Part shown: positions 1 through 9,994 of the stretch, piece by piece | Layout: every line of letters begins with the position of its first letter | How positions within the stretch are numbered: the stretch's first letter is position 1 | Source: JBMNKL01 sp050952225 | Lineage (GTDB): Bacteria > Bacillota > Clostridia > Acetivibrionales > DTU013 | Assembly (NCBI GenBank): GCA_050952225.1 | Contig: JBMNKL010000003.1 | Span: forward strand, 852,278 to 916,277 | Length of the DNA stretch: 64,000 bases | Direction: 5' to 3' | Notes under the pieces: model-generated | Told to the model about the DNA's origin: nothing | The model's database searches: none | The model's input: only the letters and a program-made list of their open reading frames with translations | Program-made: the position numbers and the translations under genes

Positions 1-515
1 CCTGCCGGCGTTATTATGATCGGCCAGGTAATAATCTCCCTTGTCTTCAAGGAATATGTCGCATTGCGTGGAGCTGTTCCTGTCTATGCCTCTTTCGCCG
101 CAAAAGCATCCCGGCTTTTCGGCAGCGCATCCCAGGCCTATAAACACCGTCTTATCCAAGTGCCCTTTATAAATCGTATCCACGTAGTCACCCTTCGTAA
201 ATACCGCGGTCAGTACCTTCACGGCTTCCAGGTCGCATGGCCTCACACCGAAAATCACTGTATTTCGCGGTTCGCTCTCATCTTTTACGCCGCCGTTCCG
301 GCCAAAGCTTAATATTTTCTCAACTTGCGGGAATACAAGTACTCCTTCGGCGATTTGTACGGAATCTCGTCCGTCAGCTGTACCTGGTCTGCCGATGCAA
401 TTTCGCCAAACTCCAGGAGGCCTTCGTTCTTTACGGGGGCTACGACCCTGAATGATGATTTCAGGTAATCCAGCAGCTCCCAAACCCTGCTTTTTGGAAG
501 CTCAAAACGCTCCAT
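1..515 (-). CDS. Hydrogenase-beta-like 4Fe-4S protein, partial and frameshifted
   Basis: This gene reads leftwards and leaves the window at base 1, so only its first 170 or so residues are seen. The start ATG at 513-515 has a strong GGGAGGTGAAGG site in front. Residues typical of the sulfhydrogenase beta/AsrA-like family (4Fe-4S dicluster, Fer4_22 type) are visible: an early SPKEYL, then VIFGVRPCDLEAVKVL, GLGCAAEKPGCFCG and a following Asp-rich stretch. The reading frame breaks near 325-332, between KEYL and FPQVEKIL, so one base is missing or two are extra. It overlaps the upstream gene by 14 bp, so it is the last visible member of the MetVF/Hdr operon. In relatives this subunit carries electrons between a flavin NAD(P)H-binding partner and Fe-S proteins; that partner would lie outside the window. 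Family call fairly sure, exact role inferred. Confidence 0.6.
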
Positions 516-1454
516 CGCCTTCACCTCCCAAAAAACCGACTTCGCGGTCCTTTTCGTCAAAGTTCGCCAATGCGGGCGCCTCATCAGAGTCCATTCCGGC
601 GCTGTAGCCATAAAGCTCCTTGCACAGCGCTGTAACTTCCTTTATAAGGTAACGTATCCGCACTCCCGACGGGCAGGCCCTTTCGCACGCTCCGCATTCG
701 ACGCACCTTCCTGCCAGGTGCATCGCGCGTCCCAGGTGGAATGCCATCTTCATGCCCAGGTCCATATCGGCGGGCATCCAGCCCGGCAAATCCCTTTCCG
801 CAAAGCACATCTTGCAATAGCAGCCATAGCATGCCTGCCTGCAGGTATAACACAGTATGCATTTTTGAATCTCCTTGCGGAATCTTTCAAATTTCTGTTC
901 AATGCCCTGCTCCGCGTATTGTCCTGAATTTTCCCCGGTGTTTTGCCACGATTCTGCCCGGGACTTCCCATAACGTCCGGGTTTTTGACAAGAACATCAT
1001 ACACCGGGGGCATCCTGACAGTACACTCGGCGCAGCCTGCCGCGGGCATTCCGTCTTTGCCTTTCAGGCCTGCGCATTCTATCCCGATAATATAAATATT
1101 ACTCCTGTCAACCTGCTTTTCCGCCATGTACATAACTATTGCCCTTGCATCACACGGCTTTGCGGCAACAGCTATTCTCCCCCCTGCATCAAGCAGGTAT
1201 TTCGCCAGGTTTGGGGTGCATGCCTCGCTCCACCTCATTGAAGCAAGTTCTTCAGCTTTTCTGAAAAAACGCGGGACAGCGCCGATGCCGTCTTCTCCGT
1301 CCGCATATGCCAGCACGGCATTTACGGCTCCTTCGGCCAGCAAAGATTTGCATATATTGATAATTTCATCTTCCTGCTTTTTAAAGCATGCACTACGCAC
1401 ATCCGTGGCTCTACTCGTATTCGTATTCGTATTCATATTCATATCCATATCCAT
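502..1454 (-). CDS. FrhB-like 4Fe-4S electron-transfer protein (frameshifted)
   Basis: The N-terminal part has the signature of the coenzyme F420 hydrogenase/dehydrogenase beta-like family (AVAAKPCDARAIVMYMAEKQ, then IYIIGIECAGLKG). The C-terminal part is a ferredoxin-like module with CILCYTCRQACYGCYCKMC and later CVECGACERACPSG. These halves lie in different frames and join around 951-962, near PGQN/ESWQNTGE, so one indel interrupts the gene. The ATG at 1452-1454 is preferred because AGGAG sits 7 bases upstream. The first residues are an unusual Met-Asp, Met-Asn, Thr-Asn run encoded by a hexanucleotide repeat. Homologues occur next to HdrA and MvhD in acetogens and sulfate reducers and are thought to shuttle electrons. 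It starts about 80 bp after mvhD and overlaps the next gene by 14 bp. Confidence 0.65.
1415..1454 (-). repeat. Hexanucleotide tandem repeat at a gene start
   Basis: About six and a half copies of a 6-bp unit (TCGTAT, TCATAT, CCATAT on the plus strand) cover the first 13 codons of the FrhB-like gene. Because the unit is 6 bp, copy-number change would alter the N-terminal length without shifting the frame. Confidence 0.85.
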
Positions 1455-1535
1455 TCTTATTCTCCTGCCCCCCATTCACCTGCTGCCTTACCGCTCTTGC
1501 CGCCTTAAGCAAGTGATATCAGCATTATGGCGCAT

Positions 1536-1997
1536 TCATCCGCCTATTCCCTTTAACTTGCTCGGGCCAAGCTTCCTGATTCTTTCCACGACTTCTTCCA
1601 CTACGGCCCCGAAGCGCGTCCCCTCCGATGCAGACACCCAGGTAAAGTGCACCCTGTCGGGTTCGATGCCCGCAGCTGTCAGCAGCCTTTTGAGGAGTAC
1701 AAACCTTCTCCTGGCATACATGTTGCCTGTGAGGTAATGACAGTCGCCGGGGTGGCAGCCGGAAACCATGACGCCGTCCGCTCCCTCAACAAGCGCTTTT
1801 ATAATATATAGAGGGTTTACTCTTCCGGAGCACGGAAGCCTTATAATTCTTATATTGTGCGGGTACTGGATCCTGCTTGTGCCCGCGAGGTCCGCGCCCG
1901 CATAGCTGCACCAGTTGCACAAAAAGGCCACGATTTTCGGTTCCCAGTTTGCACTTGTTGAATTATTTACACTTTCCCGTTCCGTCCGCAATTCCAT
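1536..1997 (-). CDS. mvhD: MvhD-type [2Fe-2S] electron-transfer subunit
   Basis: A 153-residue MvhD/FlpD family protein. These carry a [2Fe-2S] centre and pass electrons between HdrA and a partner such as hydrogenase, formate dehydrogenase or MetF. Visible family motifs are FLCNWCSYAGADLAGTSR near the N-terminus, LPCSGRVNP, and GCHPGDCHYLTGN, which hold the conserved cysteines. The ATG at 1997 is preferred over an in-frame TTG six bases upstream because AAGGAG lies 8 bases before it. It follows the HdrA stop by about a dozen bases and precedes the FrhB-like gene. The reading frame is intact, unlike its two neighbours. Confidence 0.9.
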   Translation of the reverse strand: MELRTERESVNNSTSANWEPKIVAFLCNWCSYAGADLAGTSRIQYPHNIRIIRLPCSGRVNPLYIIKALVEGADGVMVSGCHPGDCHYLTGNMYARRRFVLLKRLLTAAGIEPDRVHFTWVSASEGTRFGAVVEEVVERIRKLGPSKLKGIGG

Positions 1998-2009
1998 TAT
2001 CAAAACTCC

Positions 2010-5000
2010 TTACATTCTCAGCAAATGCTCTATCTCATTCAATACCTGCCTGTCTGAAAAGCCGCCTACGTCGATGGCGCCGCACCTGCATGCCGCCGCG
2101 CATGTGCCGCATCCCTTGCAAAGCGCCGCGTTCACAACGGCTTTCTTTTCCACGCCGCTGCGCTTCTTCACCTCTTCGACGCTTATAGCCTTGTAGGCGC
2201 AGACATTTTCACAGGTTCCGCAGCCGGTGCAAAATTCTTCCGAAACCTCCGCAGTTGAGCCCCCGGCTTCCAGCCTGTCTTTTGTAATGACGGTAGCCGC
2301 ACGTGCTGCCGCCGCTTTCCCTTGTGTTATACTCTCCTTCATGTTTTTGGGCATATGCGCCATGCCGCAGAGGTATACCCCGTCCGTGGCGAAATCAACA
2401 GGCCTTAGTTTTGCATGGGCTTCAAGGAAGAAGCCTTCCTGGTTGAGAGGCACCTTGAGCAATCGGGCCAGCGCCCTGTTTTCTTCCACGCATGGCTCAA
2501 TGGCGCTGCTTAACACCACCATGTCAGCCCCGGATGAAACATATTCACCAAGCAGCGGCTCGCAAAAACGCGCCGTCAACTTTCCGTCATCGATTGCAAC
2601 TTCAGGTTTAAATCCGGTATCATACCTGGCAAACCGGACGCCCAGTTTTCTTGCCCTCCGGTAATTTGCCTCGTTCAGCCCGTATGATCTTATATCCCTG
2701 TAGAGAATCGTCACATTTGCCCCGGGGCATGCTTCCTTCAGAATTATCGCGTTTTTTATCGCCTGGTTGCAGCATACCCTGCTGCAGTAAGGCCTTTCCT
2801 CGTCCCTTGAGCCGACGCACTGTATCATGAATATTTCTTTTTTGCCATACAGGTCAATCTTGTTATTCCTTAAAGCGTCTTCAAGCTCCAGCTGGGTTAA
2901 AACCATATCGTGCCTTCCGTACTGGTACTCCACGGGTCTGCTTTCCCTGGCTCCCGACGCTATTATGACAGCGCCGTGATTAATTTCAAATTCATACCCC
3001 TCCCTGTCAAGGGCCGCCGTGTAATTGCCTATGTACCCGCTCAATGCACTTTTTACAGGCAGTATTGAGATAAACTTCAACCAAGTCATTGCTCATAACT
3101 TCGTCTGTCATATCTTCCGACACGCATTGCCGCCGGCCTCCCGGCAAGCGTTGCGTTTAAGCTTCAGCGCGTTTCCGCCAAGCCTGCCTGTTTTCTCAAC
3201 AAGGAAGGCTTTATAGCCCATTCCCGCTATTTCAAGCGCCGCCGCCATCCCGGCCACGCCCCCGCCGATGACCAGGACCGAACCGGTCACGCCTATGCTT
3301 TGCGTTGAGAGCTGCTTCGCATGGATAACCCTGGCCACCGCCATTCTAACCAGTTCCTTGGCTTTCTCCGTGGCTTCGCGTCCCTGTTGTTCATGTGCAC
3401 CCATGAGCACTGCTCCCTTATGTTCGCCATCGTGAGCAGGTACGGGTTGAGCCCGGCACTGGCCAAAACACCCTGGAACAGCGGCTCATGTGTCCTCGGC
3501 GTGCATGACGCCACTACAACGCGGTTCAGGTTGAACTTCGTTATCCTGTCGGCAATTGCTTTTTGTGAATCGACCGAACAGGCATACATGAAATCTGTCG
3601 CGTATTCCACGCCTGGAAGCGTCCTCGCGTATTTCACCGCTTCCTTTACATCGAGGTAATCCCCGATATTCTTGCCGCAGTGGCACAGGAAGACACCCAC
3701 CCTCACCGGTTCCCTGGACACATCCCTGAAAACGGCCTCTTCCTCTTTTTCAAAGTAGTCATCGTACTCTTCCCGGCCGGTACCGGCGCCGCCTGACGCT
3801 TTAAAAGCCTCTGACGCGGCTGCGCTTGCTTCCACTACGGTTTCGGGAATGTCTTTCGGCCCTGCCATAGCCCCGCAGGCCAGTATTCCATCCCGCGAGG
3901 TCTTCGGCGCATCAAGTTCGCTCGTCCACAGGAAACCGTATTTATCCGTCTTCACTCCTATTTTGTCAAAAAGCTCCCGCTTTTCTCCGCCTGGCTTCAT
4001 TCCGACGGAAAGCACAACCATATCATATTCGCCCGAAGCGGGATTACCGCTTTCGTCGCAAAAGCTCACGACCAGCCTGCCCGTAGCTTCGTTTATTTCC
4101 ACACCCGATACGCGGCTTCGAATAAATCCCACGGAGTACTTGTTCCGGGCCGTATCGACATACTTGTCGAAATCTTTCCCATACGCCCGCATATCCATGT
4201 AAAAGATGTCAATGTCTTTGACGGAGGGCAAATGTTCCCTTGTAATGACAGCCTCCTTTACGGCGTACATGCAGCATACGGAAGAGCAATATCCGCTTGC
4301 GCATTTCTCGTCCCTTGAACCGGTACACTGTATGAATGCTATCCTTTCGGGGACTTTATTGTCAGAAGGCCTCCGGATATGTCCCTGGTAAGGACCGGAT
4401 GCCGAAAGGATGCGCTCGTATTCAAGGCTTGTCACCACGTCCTTGTACTTGCCATAGCCATAGCCGTCAGGTATCTCGGTCACGGTATCATACCCGTTCG
4501 CAAATATCACCGAGCTAACCTCCAGTTCTATCAGTTCATCCCGCTGGTCATGGCGTATCGCCTTGAAGCCGCACATTTTCTCGCAGATCCGGCACTCGCA
4601 GCAGACTGAGCAATCGATACACCTGAGCGCCTCATTTTTCGCCTGGTCTTCCGTCAATCCTTTTTCCGTCTCTTCAAACGGTTCCTGTCCTTTTGTCCGG
4701 CTCAAGCACGGGCATCCCGACACGCGGAGTATTTTCCGCGCATGAAAAATCTATTTCCTCGATAGGTGTTACGGGCAAAACCTGCGGCCTTACCGGCAAA
4801 TCTTTGCCTTCCAGGTAGTTTATGATGCTCATTGCCGCCATATTGCCCCGGGCTATTGCATTAATCACACCGGAATCTCCTGAAACCGCGTCGCCCCCGG
4901 CGAAAACCCCGGGTATCCCGGTTTCAAGGCTTTCAGGATTTACCGCGATCTTTCCGTCTTTATCAAAACAGTTTATACCAGCTTCGACCAGCGGACTGCT

Positions 5001-6467
5001 TTCAATACTGCGTCCTACCGCCGTAATTATGGTATCCGCCTCTATTATAAAAGCCGTGCTTATATCCACAGCGGAATCAGCCGTATTAGCGCTCCCATGC
5101 CCGGACATCCTCGCACATTTAAGGCCTGTAGCTTTTTCCCCATCGGATATTACCTCGACAGGTACGCAGTTAAACTCAAACCTGACTCCTTCTTCCTTTG
5201 CGTATTCAATCTCATTTTTCCTTATATCCATATCCCCGGCAGCCCCGGTGACAACCAGTGTCACTTTGCTGCCCATGCGGACAGCCGACCTGGCGGCGTC
5301 CAGGGCTTCGCGCGTTCTGCCTATGACAACCGTCTTTTTGCCTGCCGGAGCTGTCCCGCTGAGATTCAACTCCCTTAGAAAATCAAGAGCATCTATGACG
5401 CCCGGCGTTTCTTCGCCGGGTATACCTGCCTTTTTCCCCGCATGGGCACCGGTGGCGACAAAAAACGCCTTATACCCCTTGTCCCTCAGCATATCCAGCG
5501 TGAGATTCCTGCCCACCGGACTGTTGCAAATAATCTCGACGCCGAGGCTCTTTACGATATCGATTTCCCTTTCCAGCACCTTTTTATCAAGGCGAAACGC
5601 AGGAATACCCGCCCTGAGCATTCCTCCCGGCTCCGGCAAAGCTTCGAAAACCGTCACCTTGTAGCCCTCGACGGCAAGCCGGTAAGCGCAGTTCAGCCCT
5701 GCAGGACCTGAGCCTATAACTGCCACCATGGCATCCTTTTTTTGCGCAGCCGTCTTTATTTTTGGAACGATACCCTGTTGTACTTCATAATCCGCAATAA
5801 ACCTTTTCAGCGCAGCAAGCGAGACAGGTGAATCAACATATTGCCTTGCGCACCCCGCTTCACATGGATGGCTGCAAACCCTGCCGAGCACGCTGGCAAA
5901 CGGAGTAGTGCGCCTTACAACTTCCAGTGCCTCGAGGTACCTGCCCTGCCCCGTAAGGGCAACATAACCGTGGGCATCCATGTGCGCCGGGCAGTTGAAC
6001 TTGCAGGGCGATGTCCCCTTCTTGTCAATTACCACCTTGTTTGGCACCGCCTGCGCATAAGGCTTGTATACCGCGCGCCTGTTGCCTATACCCATGTCAA
6101 ACTCGCTTTTCTTCTCAATGGGGCATTTCGAAATACAGGCGTTGCATCCCCTGCACAGGTCTTCATCTATAAAGCGCGCCTTCTTTTTTATTACTGCTGT
6201 AAACTCAGGCGCTTCGCCCCTTAAATCAACCAGCTCGCTTAACGTAAAGGTCTTGATAAGCGGATGATTGTAGCACGAGGTAACCTTCGGCGCAAGTATG
6301 CATGCTGAACAGTCGTTGGTGGGGAATGTCTTGTCAAGCTGCGCCATTCTCCCCCCCAGGCTTGGCGAATTTTCAATTATGAACACCGGAACATCCATCT
6401 CCGCCAGGTCCAGCGAAGCTTGTATTCCGGCAATACCTCCCCCTACAACAAGAACCGGTTTTCTCAT
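2010..6467 (-). CDS. hdrA: Giant double HdrA flavoprotein with GltD-like insertion, frameshifted
   Basis: Roughly 1480 codons in which HdrA is present twice. Unit 1 starts with an FAD motif (VLVVGGGIAGIQASLDLA), then TNDCSACILAPK and a ferredoxin motif CRGCNACISKCP. A GltD-type NAD(P)H oxidoreductase is inserted next: Fer4_20 cysteines CKFNCPAHMD and CSHPCEAGCARQ, then VAVIGSGPAGLNCAYRLA. Unit 1 resumes with CIDCSVCCECRICEKMC. Unit 2 has the HdrA N-terminal domain (VGVFLCHCGKNIGDYLDV, SCTPRTHEPLFQ), an FAD motif VLVIGGGVAGMAAALE and two C-terminal clusters (CTGCGTCENVC, CKGCGTCAAACRCG). Frame changes occur near 4679, 3377, 3110-3150 and 3060. Downstream frames stay collinear with HdrA, so decay is recent or these are base-call errors. 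ATGA start/stop overlap with hdrC. In bifurcating HdrA enzymes the flavin splits electrons between two acceptors; the inserted module would accept NAD(P)H (inference). Confidence 0.8.
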
Positions 6468-6874
6468 AACTTCCTCCGGGTAAGCTCCTTAATCTTTTCT
6501 GCTCTCTGTTTCCTCATTTCAATATCAAGCCTTTCAACTTCATCTGCAAGTTCCGCCGGTGCATAGCCCTCTTCCACCGCCATCTGCCTCAGTACCCTTA
6601 TCACATCGGCTAACCTTACATCCTGCGGACAATGGGCAACGCATACGTGGCACTGGCTGCACTGCCATATCTCGGAAGCTCCAAGCACGTCTTCCTTCAT
6701 TCCAAGAAGCAGTTTCCTCATGATACGCCTGGGATTATAATCCTTCTCAACACCAGCGACAGGACATCCCGCGGTACATGTACCGCAGAGGTAGCAATTG
6801 GTCACCCTTTCCCCGCCAGGCATGGATGCAACCTTATCTACAAATTCGGAATCGCGCTGACTATATTCATGCAT
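6464..6874 (-). CDS. hdrC: HdrC-like iron-sulfur subunit
   Basis: A 136-residue protein with two classical [4Fe-4S] motifs, CYLCGTCTAGCPV and CSQCHVCVAHCPQDV, matching heterodisulfide reductase subunit C. In Hdr complexes HdrC connects HdrA to the catalytic HdrB. The ATG at 6874 is chosen because AGGAGGGAG lies just upstream; an earlier in-frame start would overlap MetF much further. The gene overlaps the MetF stop by 8 bp and the HdrA start by 4 bp (ATGA), so translation is probably coupled. No HdrB gene with CCG domains accompanies it here, so HdrC may act as a wire between MetF and HdrA rather than as part of a true heterodisulfide reductase. That role is inferred. Confidence 0.88.
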   Translation of the reverse strand: MHEYSQRDSEFVDKVASMPGGERVTNCYLCGTCTAGCPVAGVEKDYNPRRIMRKLLLGMKEDVLGASEIWQCSQCHVCVAHCPQDVRLADVIRVLRQMAVEEGYAPAELADEVERLDIEMRKQRAEKIKELTRRKL

Positions 6875-7826
6875 CCGTTTCACTCCCTCCTGAATCCTGA
6901 ATGGAAGGCCTGGGCAGCAAACCGGCGCGTTCGACAATCAACGGCACAACGCTCTCCCACCCGACAGCCATAATGTGAATTCCGCTCACTCCTTCAATTT
7001 TGCGGATATCATTTATCAAATCCAGTGCAATACTTATACCTTCTTCTTCCTGGTTCTCAGCTTTTGCCATCCTCTCCACAATACTTCCCGGTATCTTCAT
7101 ACCCGCCACCTGGGCTGTCATTTCCACGGACCTAAGCGATTTATTCGCCAATATGCCTGCAAGTATATACGCCTTTTTATGCAATCCCGCATTTCTCACC
7201 TTTTCCATCCATCTGTCAAACATCTCCACGTCATAAATAGCCTGTGTCTGTATAAACTCGGCTCCCGCCCCGATTTTTTTATGGAGCCTTATGAGCTGCA
7301 GTTCACCGGGGTCGGCAAACGGGTTTGCAGTCGCTCCGATGAAAAACCGCGCGGGTTTTTTACTCGTCCTGCCGCACATGAATATGCCTTCTTCCTTCAT
7401 CCTCTTCAGTGCCTGGATTAACTGCACTGAATCTATGTCATAAACATTCTTGGATTCCGGGTGGTTGCCGAAAGATTGATGGTCACCCGAAAGGCACAGG
7501 ACATTTCTCGCACCGAGGGCGTATGCTCCCAGCAGGTCGCTCTGTATGGCAATCCTGTTCCTGTCGCGGCATGTCATCTGGACCACCGGCTCGATCCCTT
7601 CACGGAGCACCAGGTAAGAAGCTGCTATGCTGGACATCCTGACGATCGCCGTCTGGTTGTCGGTAATATTGGCAGCATCGATTATGCCCTTTAGATTACC
7701 CGCCTTTTTTCTTACGAAATCCCCATCGGCGCTCATAGGAGGCCCTATCTCGGCGGTTACCGAGAAAATACCGGCTTCCAGGATCTTTTGAAGGTTGCTT
7801 TTATCTTGCGACATATCCTGAGACAT
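6867..7826 (-). CDS. metF: Methylenetetrahydrofolate reductase, MetF
   Basis: A 319-residue TIM-barrel flavoprotein that reduces 5,10-methylene-THF to 5-methyl-THF in the methyl branch of the Wood-Ljungdahl pathway. Family features seen are VTAEIGPP near the N-terminus, the N-terminal barrel strand with ITDNQTAIVRMSS, LCLSGDHQSFG (folate/flavin region), FIGATANPF and AEFIQTQAIYDVE. Length fits bacterial MetF. The ATG is preceded by AGTGAGGG, which also encodes the end of metV; only one base separates the metV stop from the metF start. Clustering with MetV, HdrC, HdrA and MvhD is the arrangement known from Moorella-type acetogens, where MetF lacks a direct NADH site and takes electrons through partner subunits. 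Confidence 0.95.
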   Translation of the reverse strand: MSQDMSQDKSNLQKILEAGIFSVTAEIGPPMSADGDFVRKKAGNLKGIIDAANITDNQTAIVRMSSIAASYLVLREGIEPVVQMTCRDRNRIAIQSDLLGAYALGARNVLCLSGDHQSFGNHPESKNVYDIDSVQLIQALKRMKEEGIFMCGRTSKKPARFFIGATANPFADPGELQLIRLHKKIGAGAEFIQTQAIYDVEMFDRWMEKVRNAGLHKKAYILAGILANKSLRSVEMTAQVAGMKIPGSIVERMAKAENQEEEGISIALDLINDIRKIEGVSGIHIMAVGWESVVPLIVERAGLLPRPSIQDSGGSETDA

Positions 7827-7827
7827 A

Positions 7828-8496
7828 CTAGACCCTCACTTCCTTCTTTACCAGTTTTCTCGGCCCTCCGTCCCTGCTGGTCCTCCAGTCCTTCGGCCCG
7901 ATTATTTCATAAAGCCTATCCAGTTTCCCAAGCTCCTTGAGCCTGTCATATATAAGCTGCCAACCGCAGTCTGTCTCTTTGTCTATTTCACATTTTCCGC
8001 CTGACGAGCCGCCGCAGGGGCCGTTAAGATTGCTCTTCGAGCACCTGGTGACAGGGCATATCCCGCCGGTCTTTTCAAGTATGCATTCACCGCATCCCTG
8101 GCACATCTCTGTCCATACGCCCACATCACGGGCCACACCGATAAACCTGGTGTTTACGCCCGGCAGCACGGGTTTGCCATAAAACTTTTCGGCCATGAAC
8201 TGCACCCCTGCCCCGCACCCAAGCGAAAGGATCACATCAGCTCCTTCAAGGGTTTCCTCAACATCGTCAAGAAATTCCATATCGCACTGCCTCTTTGGAA
8301 CCGCTATCCTGACATTGACCTGTTTGTCTGCCTCCTTGCCTTTAAGTTCGATTATTGAAGCCAGTTCAAGCGCTTCCTTTTCTCCCCCGGCCATGCAAAC
8401 GGTAACACATGTGCCGCATGCGGCTATTGCTATGTCCCTGTACCCTTCAATCATTTCCAGTATCTCGTCAAGCGGCTTCTGCCCGGCAACAATCAT
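7828..8496 (-). CDS. metV: MetV, MetF-associated zinc/Fe-S subunit
   Basis: A 222-residue protein of the methylene-THF reductase C-terminal domain family (MetV). Visible are ACGTCVTVCMAGG near the N-terminus, LSLGCGAGVQFMA in the middle, and a cysteine-rich tail including EMCQGCGECILEKTGGICP and NGPCGGSSGGKCEID. MetV is required with MetF for activity in acetogens and links the reductase to its electron donor. The start at 8496 is preceded by AGGGGGTATTATAA and lies 15 bp after the stop of the ferredoxin/MvhD-like gene. The reading frame is intact. Confidence 0.93.
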   Translation of the reverse strand: MIVAGQKPLDEILEMIEGYRDIAIAACGTCVTVCMAGGEKEALELASIIELKGKEADKQVNVRIAVPKRQCDMEFLDDVEETLEGADVILSLGCGAGVQFMAEKFYGKPVLPGVNTRFIGVARDVGVWTEMCQGCGECILEKTGGICPVTRCSKSNLNGPCGGSSGGKCEIDKETDCGWQLIYDRLKELGKLDRLYEIIGPKDWRTSRDGGPRKLVKKEVRV

Positions 8497-8511
8497 TTAT
8501 AATACCCCCTG

Positions 8512-9978
8512 TTATTTCGAAGCCATTTCCTTTATATATTCATCAAGCACCGTCGGCATGGCATGGGAAAGCTGTATGCATGCCACCCGGTTTTCATCCA
8601 TACCGGAGGCCTTGAGCATTTCCTTCGCCCTGTCAACATAACGCTTTACTCTCAGGTTGCCATCAAAATGCCTGCAGGCATCATCCATGCAAACCGCCAC
8701 CAGTACACGCTCAAAATCCTTCAAAGCGGAAATGAAAACTTCGGCTCCCAGTTCACCTCCGCACGAAACGGTGGTAATTTCAACCCCGGTACTTGCTTCT
8801 CCAATTCTTTTAAAAGCAATTGCAGCCGAATTCTCACAGCAAAATACTTTCAAGCATCCTTTTGCGGCGCCGTTATCTGCTGCTTTTGTATTACCGCTCA
8901 TGGAAATCGCGCCTGCAGGGCACACAGAAGCGCATACGCCACATCCGAAGCAGCTTGCGTGTATATTCTTCATAACCGAGTTGTCATAGTCGGGAGACAT
9001 GGCAAAATGCGTGCATGCCCTGAAGCACGTATAGCAAAACGCACACTTCCCGGGGTCTATCACGGGATACCTGCCGTCATCCGGTATTTCCGCCAAATCA
9101 TTGCGTGCCGCCGGGCCTTCCATTCCGGCCGCACCTGCACCGGGACGCTCCCTAGGCCCGCTCTTTGAACCCGTAGTGCGCGTGATATCGAAAAGTATGG
9201 ATTTCAACCCAAGCAAAACTTCGTCATTACTGCCCGAGGTATTGCCGGCGTTTGCAAAATATACGCCTTTTCTGCCCGTATAGGAAGGAAAAAGGAAAAA
9301 ACGGCCTGAATCATGCATTTTCAACCTTAACAGTTTTATAATACTTAAGAATGAACTGCCATATAATGCCTCACCGGAAATCACCGGAGCTCCGGTCACA
9401 ATTTTAAAACCGCCTGCCGCGTCATACGCTTCTATGCTGAAAACATCATTGTCACCGGAGTATGATATGGCTATAGCGTCATATTTAAAGAAAACCGCGC
9501 CAAGATTGCGGGCTTTCCTGAAAATGCCCTCTAATCCGGCTCCCGCGGTCCTCATGTATTTTGCAAGATAGACTACCTTCCTCTTCTTCTCCAGCAGCCC
9601 AATCGCCTTTTCAAGGGCCAGGCGGGTCATGTATGCCGTAGATTCAACCGGGTAATCAAGTATAAACACCACTGGTTCCTTGATTGGCAGGCTTTCGAGC
9701 CTTTTTGCGTTTTCAGGGCTGTCAATTTCCTCCAGAACAACCGGGTTCCCCCCGGGCAACTCCTTATCCCCCAGGGCATAACAAGGCTCCTCGGTGACAA
9801 TAATATGCGCAACCTCAAGACTCCCGCCCTTTCCGGATATAGTAAAAGCGCCCGGCTCACCTTTTATTGATTTTATTTCATCCGGCTCATCAAGCATATA
9901 AATTTTAAATCCGGCCGGTTCAAACTGTTCTTTTATTAAGTTGTTGATATGGCTTTTGCCCAAGACCGCAATGTCCAT
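8512..9978 (-). CDS. HdrA-like/ferredoxin/MvhD-like fusion electron carrier
   Basis: A 488-residue protein in three parts. Residues 1 to about 290 resemble an HdrA-derived domain that lacks the first FAD GxGxxG motif. A two-cluster ferredoxin follows (CAFCYTCFRACTHF, then CFGCGVCASVCPAGAIS). The last 120 residues resemble MvhD (LKVFCCENSAAIAF, TVSCGGELG, VCMDDACRHFDGN), with some usual cysteines spaced differently. Such proteins are annotated as hydrogenase iron-sulfur subunits and occur next to metVF in acetogenic clostridia. It lies between the short HdrA-like gene and metV with gaps of about 15 bp, so it is cotranscribed. It probably offers an alternative route for electrons to or from MetVF; this is inference. 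Confidence 0.8.
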   Translation of the reverse strand: MDIAVLGKSHINNLIKEQFEPAGFKIYMLDEPDEIKSIKGEPGAFTISGKGGSLEVAHIIVTEEPCYALGDKELPGGNPVVLEEIDSPENAKRLESLPIKEPVVFILDYPVESTAYMTRLALEKAIGLLEKKRKVVYLAKYMRTAGAGLEGIFRKARNLGAVFFKYDAIAISYSGDNDVFSIEAYDAAGGFKIVTGAPVISGEALYGSSFLSIIKLLRLKMHDSGRFFLFPSYTGRKGVYFANAGNTSGSNDEVLLGLKSILFDITRTTGSKSGPRERPGAGAAGMEGPAARNDLAEIPDDGRYPVIDPGKCAFCYTCFRACTHFAMSPDYDNSVMKNIHASCFGCGVCASVCPAGAISMSGNTKAADNGAAKGCLKVFCCENSAAIAFKRIGEASTGVEITTVSCGGELGAEVFISALKDFERVLVAVCMDDACRHFDGNLRVKRYVDRAKEMLKASGMDENRVACIQLSHAMPTVLDEYIKEMASK

Positions 9979-9994
9979 ACCTCAGGCCTCACTT

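Noticed and set aside
2227..2664. Open frames opposite the redox genes on the plus strand (here and elsewhere up to 11 kb)
   Set aside because: They mirror the codon pattern of the real genes on the minus strand and have no recognisable domains or ribosome sites.
3108..4690. In-frame TGA codons near the HdrA breaks as selenocysteine or as programmed frameshift sites
   Set aside because: Homology after each break continues in a different frame, so reading through TGA would not restore the protein. No slippery heptamer with a downstream hairpin was seen.
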